Source: Stercorarius parasiticus
Lineage: Eukaryota; Chordata; Aves; Charadriiformes; Stercorariidae
Reading direction: 5' to 3'
DNA length: 64,000 nucleotides
Assembly (NCBI GenBank): GCA_013396915.1
Contig: VWZL01004590.1
Coordinates: forward strand, 418,361-482,360
The notes below the pieces were generated by a model, which did not search any database, was not told the origin of the DNA, and was given only the letters and a program-made list of their open reading frames with translations. The position numbers were made by a program, and so were the translations under genes. Position 1 is the stretch's first letter. Every line of letters starts with the position of its first letter. This document shows, one piece after another, positions 51,430 to 64,000 of this stretch.

Positions 51430-53215
51430 AAGCAAGGTTGTTTGTGTTTTTTTTTTTCCTCTCCTGATTTTTTTTTTTTTTCTTTTTGGAGAAGGTTAAA
51501 TCTTTCGGACGGCCCCAGCGGGGATGCAGCATGTCAAAGCTTTGCAGAGCCGGGAACGGGGCGGCGTGCCGGTCCAGGCACTTCCCCGGGTACCCAGGAA
51601 GGCTAGCGCTCGCTGATGCTATAAACACGCTATTAATTGCCCCAAAACCTTTATCACGGCATAACTACAGATGCGAGGGGGTCACGAGCTGTCAGTGCCA
51701 TTTCTTCCAAGCAGTCATCAGTAATTCCTGTTTTCTTCCTTGGGTATCCCCCATCCCCACCGTATCGGAGCATCCCAGCAGCTTTAATCTCTCGGCACGG
51801 CGCCTGGGGGAAGCAGGGGGGTGTAATGGCTGATGGGGAAACCACAGAGGAGTTCAAGGCACAGGTCCCCGGAGGCAGATACACCAAAGGACAAGTTAAA
51901 ACAACGGGGCTGTAAATAAGCAGCGTGGAGTGCAGAAAGCAAATAATAATATACTGCAAACCTCACATGAAGGGATCGATCTTGCACAGTCTATACAAGT
52001 ATAAGAGAAAGGTGGGAATTTTAATGCTTTTAGTGTTGTTCTGAACAACCCCACAGGGTTGTGAAGAGCCCCGCAGGGACACGCTGCTTTGTGGGTGACG
52101 GGGTGCTTCGTTTGTGTCCCCGGCCGTGCCGGGTTTGGGTGCGTGTCCCTGGCAGCACCCCGGCGGGGGCTGAGGCTGTAGGGACGGGGACACCAACCCT
52201 TGTGCCACCCCAGCTCCCCTGACGACGCCCGGGGAAAGCCAAGGCTTTGGTCTCAGCTTGATTTTGGCACTGCTCACATATTCCTCTGCTTTTTGACCTC
52301 CAAACTTTTGCTTTTAAACTGAGCTCATTTTCTAGCTTACATAGCTCTTTTTCCTCCCGATATTTATCTGCCCTTGCACTCTTGGATGAAGTTGCACGGA
52401 GGGAACACATCCCTTCTCTGCCTCCGGATTGCCGGGACCCTGAACCCCAGCATCTCCCGCCCCCCTCCCGACAGGTTCGGCTCCTTCGCCCGCGATGCCA
52501 AGGACAATGGGCAGCCCTGCCTTTGCCTTCTCACCTCCCAGCAGCGCTTTCCCTGCTTATCACCGTTTTATTTTAGTTCCTTCCTAATCATTTCAGAGTC
52601 TTTGCTTATGCCGCATAGAGGACTGAGGGCCCCGAAGCTGCTATTTGGGAATTAAAGTAAAAAAGCAAAAAATTATTGAATCTTCTCCACCCATCAGCTT
52701 ACGGCTTTTAATTCCCTCTACCAAAATACATGTGACGGATGACACAGGGCACAGGCAATAGCCAGAGCCTTGCTGTGCCCACTGCTCTCCATTACTTTTA
52801 CTGGGGGAAGTTAAATAGGAAAATAAAAACCACTTCATGTGCAATAAGGATGGGAGGGCAGGAGTAACCGGCTTCATCCGCACTGTCAGAAATGGCTTTT
52901 TAACTGATATTTTGGATTATACCAAATAAAGGAGTTGTAAGATGGGACCTCAACAGCAGTATTGTGCCCAAACCCAAAACCTGGGGGACACCCCGCCCCC
53001 TTACCGAGGGATTTTCTGCTGTGTTTAAGTGGGGATGCTCTGACTCTTCTCTTTCCTCCTCCTCCTCCTCCTCATCGGCTCCTACAAAGAAACCCCTGGT
53101 CAAAAATGACCCGTGACCCGCAGGCTCGTCCCATGGCCTCGGTGCAGGCCAAGGGCTCATGCAGAGCCCGGCTTTCAGCGGCAATCGGGTAGAACTCACG
53201 CACAGAAACTGCAGG
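51430..53215. other. Intergenic stretch between AK4 3' end and DNAJC6 upstream promoter
   Basis: About 1.8 kb separates the probable AK4 poly(A) signal from the CpG block of the DNAJC6 upstream promoter. Two T-rich runs (51448-51487) and a (TCC)n tract (53054-53073) are present. I see no exon or transposon. The boundary depends on the AK4 poly(A) site, which is only inferred. Confidence 0.5.
53054..53073. repeat. (TCC)n short tract
   Basis: Six to seven CCT/TCC triplets on the plus strand, just beyond the probable AK4 3' end. Confidence 0.8.
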
Positions 53216-53219
53216 GACA

Positions 53220-55856
53220 GGGATAAGCAGGAGAAAAGATTTATTTACATCTTTCGAGCAGTAACACAGCTGCGGCGATTCACTGGGAAGAAACTCCAGG
53301 AAGAAAACTCAGCGCGACGTGCCAGCGGTGCCCCGCGCGCGGGGAGACCCTCCTGCCACCACACACAGTATTTTGGGTCGGTACAAAATTGCTGTCGCTT
53401 TAGAAAAGGTGTGAGATTCACAGTAAAGTACCAAAGGGGAGCGCGGCGGGGAGGAAAGGCGAGGGACACACATCACTCCGGGACCTCATCCCTGCCGGTA
53501 TTTGGTCTATGAAAATGCACCATACAACAACTCTTGTAGAAAAATCTATCCCAAGGGCTCGATGCATGCAGAGTCACGGGATTTCTACATCTACTATAGG
53601 GCTCAAAGTCTTTAAAACAAGTGCTTGGGTGGCTCTCCTGGGGCAAAAACATCTGTCCTGCTGCTGGGCGCTGCACCAAGAGGCGTTTTGCAGCAGAGAA
53701 GGATGAAACACGAGCTGGGCAAGGGAAAATAGGGAGCAGTCCCCTGCCCAGCACTCGGTCCTGGCAGAGCCGCCCACTGCAGCCAGGCTGCTTTTAAAGC
53801 CTAAAAAGCCCCCCCGTCATCTGCTCCCCTCCTGCCCAACACTGTTAGAAAGAGAAGAGCACGCACATTTTTGGCTATTTCTAGATTTGTGTTTAAAAAC
53901 AGCCCAGACCTTCGCCCGAGGGTCGTGGGAAAATCTAAAATCTTTCTTAAACAGGATTTCATTGCAGGGTGGAAGATTTGCCTCCTCCCAGCCCGGGAGC
54001 TTCAGGGCGGGGGGATGGAAAGGCCCCCAAGGACAGCAGTGATGGTCCCTCTGGTCTCCCACTCAGGAATTTCCCATCCAGGCGGGATGCGGAGCCCTCC
54101 CCTGCCGCCGCCGCACCATGGCTTTCACCCGCGGGCAGGCAGCGCGTGGGCAGATCCCACTCGGAAGATGCCCAACGGCTTCTGGCTCTGTTATCAGGAG
54201 AACACCAGGGCAAAACTGCCTCCGACAGAGAGCGCAAACACCAGGAGCTCCTCTGATAGCGCCAGGATGCGGGTGGCTCAGCAGGGATAAAAGACTCCGG
54301 GGGATGTGCTGAAGTTTCGCACACGGAGCCCGTGCACCCCTAAAAAACCCAGCCAGCTCCCCCTCCCCGGCCGCAGGGCCGCTCTCCAAGCAAAAATAAA
54401 AACAGTGACATGTCAGCAACAGAAACTTGCCCAGGCTGCTCTAATTAATCAAACGGGTGTCGGGGAGTGACAGGTTCCCTGCCCTCCTGCTGAGCACCCC
54501 CTGGCAGCCTGCAGCACGCTCTGCGAACGCAAGCGGCTTCGTGCAGAGTTCCCAAAAGTCGATGCTAAAATTCAGCGCTCTTTTTTTTGTTTGTTTAAAC
54601 TTTTAAAAATACACATCTTGCTTTTTTCTTAAATATATATTCTATAAAATAAGGCAACTCGAGGAGACATAAAGAACATCCCCATTGCTTAGGTACTGCA
54701 TCCTGCCACCAAAGGGGGTTACAGTACTTCCAGTTGAGAAAAGCCACTCCACCCGGCCCCTAAGCACCTGCACACGAAAAGAGGAGCAACACGTGCAGGT
54801 GATGCTGTAAATCTCGGGGAAATGCCTGGGCATGGCCCTCGGCAGCCCCTGCATGCGTCCCGGGGAAGGGAAGGCTCTTGTCCCTCCGGGGGTTTGTGGG
54901 GAGGGAGCCGCTTCTGCCGGGGATGCTGCAGCCGCAGCGGGAACCGCTTAGGGAACACCCCACCTCCGGGGGAGCTCAGGGACAAAGGCAGCACAGAAGA
55001 TGGAATGACTTGGTTTCTCCCCAAAACTGAAGCAGACATTAAAATACATCTTCGGGAGAAACTCTTAGAACATGACCGTATCTTGCAGTATGAAAAGCTA
55101 TAAACAAGATAAGCACAAAGGAGCGCAGCTCATCCCCAGCACAGATCCTGCTCAGTGTCACAGCGCCTCATGAAAACTAGACTGTACAGCAGCTTTTTAT
55201 AAGAGGGGTTTCACCCCTGTCTACGGAAGAAGCACAAGTACGTGTTTTACCTCCAATGTTTTCCCTCCTTTATGTGTATTAATACTGGAAATACGATCTT
55301 CATGTTTCTGAGCTTTGTAGTGTAAATGTTTTCCGTGTCGCTTACCAACTCCCACTGGGCTAAGTCTTGCTTTTTACAGCCTTAGTTCTCTGAGAAATAA
55401 ATTTTATAGAAAATAATTTATATTTTAAAAAAACCCAACAACCTAGAGAGTAATCTGTGGTAAATGGTACTGTGGAGGAAAAGGATGGCACGCTGTAGGC
55501 TCAGAGACTGGGGCCTGTACGGGGGTGGCCGGGACATCACGGCAAGCTGTGTAAACCTGGTATGATCGTTACCCAGCTCTGCATCACTAATCTGTGTGTG
55601 TACTTGGATCGCAGGCAGGAATACTTTATAGCCTCAAAAGAGAAAAAAAACCCTTATTCTAGCAGACTTGACCTTATAAGCAAAGATCTTTTCACCCTGA
55701 TACTGTCTATAATGGTGTATCCACCGATGTCACCACGTACACCCAGGGAAGGGACTTTAGATACTGCACGATCACCTAATCTGAGCACAGCCCCAGGACC
55801 GTGCAGAGAAACCAACTCCGTGATGGCGTTAACTCTTGGTCCTTGTCACGGGCTGT
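53220..55856 (-). other. AK4: Probable AK4 3' UTR
   Basis: Non-coding sequence follows the AK4 stop. AK4 is known for a very long 3' UTR, so a length of about 2.6 kb is reasonable. It contains AT-rich segments near 54600-54660 and 55380-55440. The end is set by the best AATAAA on the minus strand. Open frames inside (for example 53871-54290, plus strand) have no recognisable similarity. Confidence 0.5.
53240..53245 (-). terminator. Candidate poly(A) signal AATAAA for AK4
   Basis: A minus-strand AATAAA lies about 2.6 kb after the AK4 stop, followed by pyrimidine-rich sequence. Another AATAAA occurs at 52567-52572. Which one is used cannot be told without transcript data. Confidence 0.4.
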
Positions 55857-60499
<4,643 letters not shown>

Positions 60500-63400
60500 C
60501 TGTTCAAGAGAAGGGAAAAAGAAAAAAAAAAGCATGACATTTCCGCTTAAAAAATATTGCTCCCCCTCAAATTCTGCCTGTCCTCCCAAATTGCTCATGA
60601 GGAAGCTTTTCAGCAGCATCCCTCTGCTCATAGCTGCTGCTCCTGACAGCCAGGGGCCACGCGGTCCTTTTGGTGCTGTAGAAATGGAGGTGCCTGAAAT
60701 ACCCAAGAGCAGGAACACAGTGAGCACCAGCCAAGGCCTGGCAGCCCTGCGAGCTGGCTGATGGCAGCAAGGAACACCAGGACTGTCCCTGCCACACCAA
60801 ACGCGCACCAGGTGCTACACACAAAGCTCCATCGGTTTTGAAGATGGCACCGAAGTGGTTACAGGTGATACTGTCATGGATATCAAATGTCACAAAGACA
60901 CTGGCCCAGCTGCAAGGGATGCAGCCAACCTCTGCGTCCCTCCGATGGTGGGATGGTCACCCCATCCCGGGACACAGATCTACCCAACGTCCTGCTGCCT
61001 GGCTCACTGCTTGCTTTAAACCAACGTCAGTGCCAAATACGGGATGCTAACAATGCCTATTCCTATATGCACTGAGCCACAGCTGCAAATTCTTGGGCTC
61101 TGGAGGAGGTTTCCAGTAAGGCCAGGAGGACAAATGATGCATTTGAGCAATGCCTGCAGATCTGGTAACATTTGGCTTGTAGGCACAAAGCTTCCATGTA
61201 CAAGCATCATCAGGAAAAGCTGGCGTCATCATTTATAAATGATCTGAAGAGGTGCAAATTCACCACTTCGCATGCGAAATGCAGCAGTAAACAGGCATCC
61301 CCAGAGAGCTCATGCGAAACCCAAACCGCAAAGCGTCTGATAAATCACTGCTGAAATTAGGATTCCCATCCAAAGGGCTTTAAGACTTCAGAGCCTCAAC
61401 TTAAGATACGCTCAGATAAGAACACTATTTCCAAGATCAAATCCTTGAGAACATAATTGTGGTGTAACTCCAAGGTAAATACACGTTACCAGGCTCCTGC
61501 CTGGGTCTCCCCCGCATCAATCAGTTGGAGCCGACAGCGCTGGAGGAGAAGCCAGCGGTGGTTTCTGCACAGGTAACACCATGTCTGGATCCACCTTCAC
61601 AGCAGCCTGGCATCACCTGGGCAGCCGCTGCCAGCAGCCAATGTAATAAGGGTTTATTCTGCTCATATTTTTATTGCAGCTGGGGAAAAGCACATGTTCC
61701 TTCAAGGAGAGATGCAAGAAATTCAGTTGTTTCTTACATGACAGTTTGCCTGCGATTTTCTTTTAGCCACTCAGAGACACAAACTGTTTGGGAAATGCAA
61801 ACATTCTTTGCCACTGCGTGTGACAAGTCCTGATCCTGCCACCAGAAGAGGCCCGGCCTTTGCCTCTTGGACAAGGACCCATTTGACACCTCTTCTACTC
61901 TCTTCCGACAGCAGCTGAAATAGCACTTGTCACCAGAAATGAACAATTTTGCAATCAATTTTTGCAAGATTTTTACTGAGGACAGCACATTTTAGCCCTC
62001 CCAAAGTACGAGTCCTCTCTAAAAAAGAGCCACGGGATCCTGCATTTGGAGGCAGGCTCTGGTTTTCCAGACTGCACCGAGATGTCAGACCAGGCAGGAA
62101 CATGCATCTGGACACAGGCTGAATTCCTGAGCTGCAGGAGGGTTTTTTTTTGCAAGATATACAATTCCTAGAGAGGGTTCATCTGATGTAACGGGGGAGC
62201 CTGACGCAGCCTGCACTGGGACGGGCACAGGAAACCTCACAGGCTCCCGAAATGGTCTTCGGACGATGCCTGGCAGGAAAGCGGGGCAGGTCGGTGCTGC
62301 CAGCCCAGCCATGCTCCCCGGTTGGAAACCTGCCTCCGAAACGGGGCAGGCAGCGGGCACTGACTCACCAGCCTGCAGGGCTGAGTCACTGCGGGGACGG
62401 GGACCACGGCGCGTCCCTCTCCCGCCGCTCCATAAAGGCATTTCGGCTCACCCTGCTGAGCAGCTCTTTGCTCGGAGCCACTGTGGCTGCCAGGCATAGT
62501 GAGCAGAAAATACCTTTTTTCAATGATGAGGTTTTTGTCCCTGCCCATACGTCGCCAGCACTGCTGGCAGCTCTCTTGCTTGGGGAAGCAAAGGACGCAG
62601 GGATGGAAATAATACATGATGGCTTATGCAACCAGCACGGAGACCTGCTAGGGCATAAATATTATTGCATCCGCCTACATTTTTTAATATTTATTCACAT
62701 GGTCTGCACATTGCCACAAGCTTGCAGGGAAGGCAGAGCTGCTCCCAGGGCAGAGCCTGGTGGCCAGGGAGGCTGGAGCTGCAGCAGAAGGTCCCACTGC
62801 CAGCCCGAGGAGGGCTGGCCATCCAAGGGACCGGCTGCTGCTCAGCAGGGCTGCTGGAGCTGGGCCTGCTGCTGCAAACTAAAAATACACCGAGACGCAG
62901 TTGCGAAGTCTGGAAATACAGGGGAGGCCCACAGCTCTGCATCACGGAGGCTGCAGCTTTCCCACGCCCCCGATCCAGGTGGATGGCTCTCCTCTGCTCC
63001 GCGATGGACGACTCCTGCTGCCAGGGACACTGCTCCTCCGTGTGTGTCAGGGAGACAGAGCAGCACGGGGGGCATGCAGCAGCATGGGGGGTATGCACCA
63101 GCATAGGGTGCACTTAGCAACATGGGGGGCAGGCACTGGCAAAGGGGTCATGCCCTGGCATGGGGGGGATGCACTACCCCGGGGGTCCACACACCAGCAC
63201 AGGGTGCTGACTGCTTCCGCACAGCTAATGAAGCCCCTCCAGGCTCTCTCTCCCTGCTCAGCCTCCTCCAAAGCACACATGGCATCGCTGCCCTTCCTCT
63301 CGCAGAGGAGGAATGGGCATGGATTTTGCATAAAGGACCTGCAGAGCTGCCTGGTGCCCTGACCCCCCCCAACACCAGCGATGCTCCGGAGTGCATCATC

Positions 63401-64000
63401 CCTGCACCCTAGTCCTTCCCAGGCAGGGTGGAAAACGCTGGTCCCTGCCCAACAGCTCCCCGTCCCCCCGTGTGAGGATGGGGGGCTCACCCCTACTGCA
63501 CTGCACAGCGCCTATGGAAGCCCCAGAATCCCCATTGCCATGGCCAGGTGCAGAGGGGGGTCGCAAGCATCGTGCTCTCGTTGTTCCAGGTAGCAAGGGG
63601 CTCCTTAGCTGCTACTCGTGCTGCCTGAGCTGGGCCGGTGGGGACTCCCGGCAGTGCTGAGCTCCATGCAAAACGGCCTCTTGACTCACACGCTTAATCC
63701 CATTAATCTAATGACCGTGGGTTTAATCTGCCCTTTAACACACGGGACTTCAAGCTCTCTGCGGCTTCCCCCATGCGACCCTGATCTGCAGCCGTCCCTC
63801 CTTATCAAAGCAACACTAAGTTACAGCCCTGAGGGACGAGGCCATGAGTAACAAAACAGCCGCCCAGGATCAGACAGGATGGGCTGGAGGAGAGGCTGTT
63901 CCCAAACACGGCGCTTGGCAGCCTCCAGACCCTGCATGATAAGCCTGGACCTTCTGCCCCATGGCGCAACCTTCTACATGATTTTATTTAGGCTACAGCA
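60500..64000 (-). other. AK4: AK4 upstream intron (incomplete)
   Basis: This is intron sequence before the residue-49 exon, continuing past the window edge. A 19-base minisatellite is present at 63062-63214. A 284-codon open frame at 62252-63106 on the opposite strand runs through it and looks like GC-rich chance coding. No P-loop exon, RNA gene or full transposon is seen. Confidence 0.7.
63062..63214. repeat. 19-base minisatellite, about eight degenerate copies
   Basis: Successive 19-base units can be read directly: AGCACGGGGGGCATGCAGC, AGCATGGGGGGTATGCACC, AGCATAGGGTGCACTTAGC, AACATGGGGGGCAGGCACT, GGCAAAGGGGTCATGCCCT, GGCATGGGGGGGATGCACT, and two weaker ones. Consensus is near AGCATGGGGGGCATGCACC. 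It lies in an AK4 intron. Confidence 0.85.

Noticed and set aside
60500..64000. Search for the AK4 P-loop exon (GPPGSGKGT)
   Set aside because: No matching sequence was seen on the minus strand up to the window edge, so the gene is reported as partial.

Overview
This is nuclear DNA of an amniote vertebrate, most likely a bird. Genes are split into short exons with GT-AG introns. Interspersed repeats are few, and the recognisable ones are CR1 LINE 3' ends of sauropsid type. Gene size is compact. The species cannot be named from the sequence. There are two short unknown-base runs (one N at 30697; eight N at 39566-39573), so this is a draft assembly.

Two protein genes account for nearly everything supportable, both on the minus strand. 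(1) DNAJC6 (auxilin, the clathrin-uncoating co-chaperone) runs from an upstream alternative first exon at about 51.1 kb and a second first exon at about 39.4 kb down to a stop codon at 2642. I rebuilt 19 coding exons by hand. All junctions are GT-AG, all phases agree, and the joined frame is 2967 bases (988 residues plus stop) without interruption. The upstream first exon gives a predicted 928-residue form. (2) AK4 (adenylate kinase 4, mitochondrial) contributes its last four coding exons, 60499 down to 55857. Its first coding exon, with the P-loop, must lie beyond the right edge.

Layout: 1-2641, DNAJC6 3' UTR and possible downstream flank; 2642-25395, DNAJC6 exons 19 to 2; 25396-39251, long intron with a CR1 element; about 39.0-39.65 kb, GC-rich promoter and first exon of the long form; 39.65-51.1 kb, intron of the upstream-initiated transcript; about 51.0-51.35 kb, second CpG-rich promoter and first exon; about 53.2-55.86 kb, probable AK4 3' UTR; 55.86-60.5 kb, AK4 exons; 60.5-64 kb, AK4 intron with a 19-base minisatellite.

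The order AK4 then DNAJC6 on one strand matches the vertebrate JAK1-AK4-DNAJC6-LEPROT neighbourhood as I recall it. The two genes have unrelated jobs: mitochondrial nucleotide balance, and synaptic clathrin-coat removal. I found no new multi-gene system. The points most worth a second look are the two auxilin first exons, the assembly gap inside an inverted repeat at the promoter, the close AK4/DNAJC6 tandem spacing, and the minisatellite.
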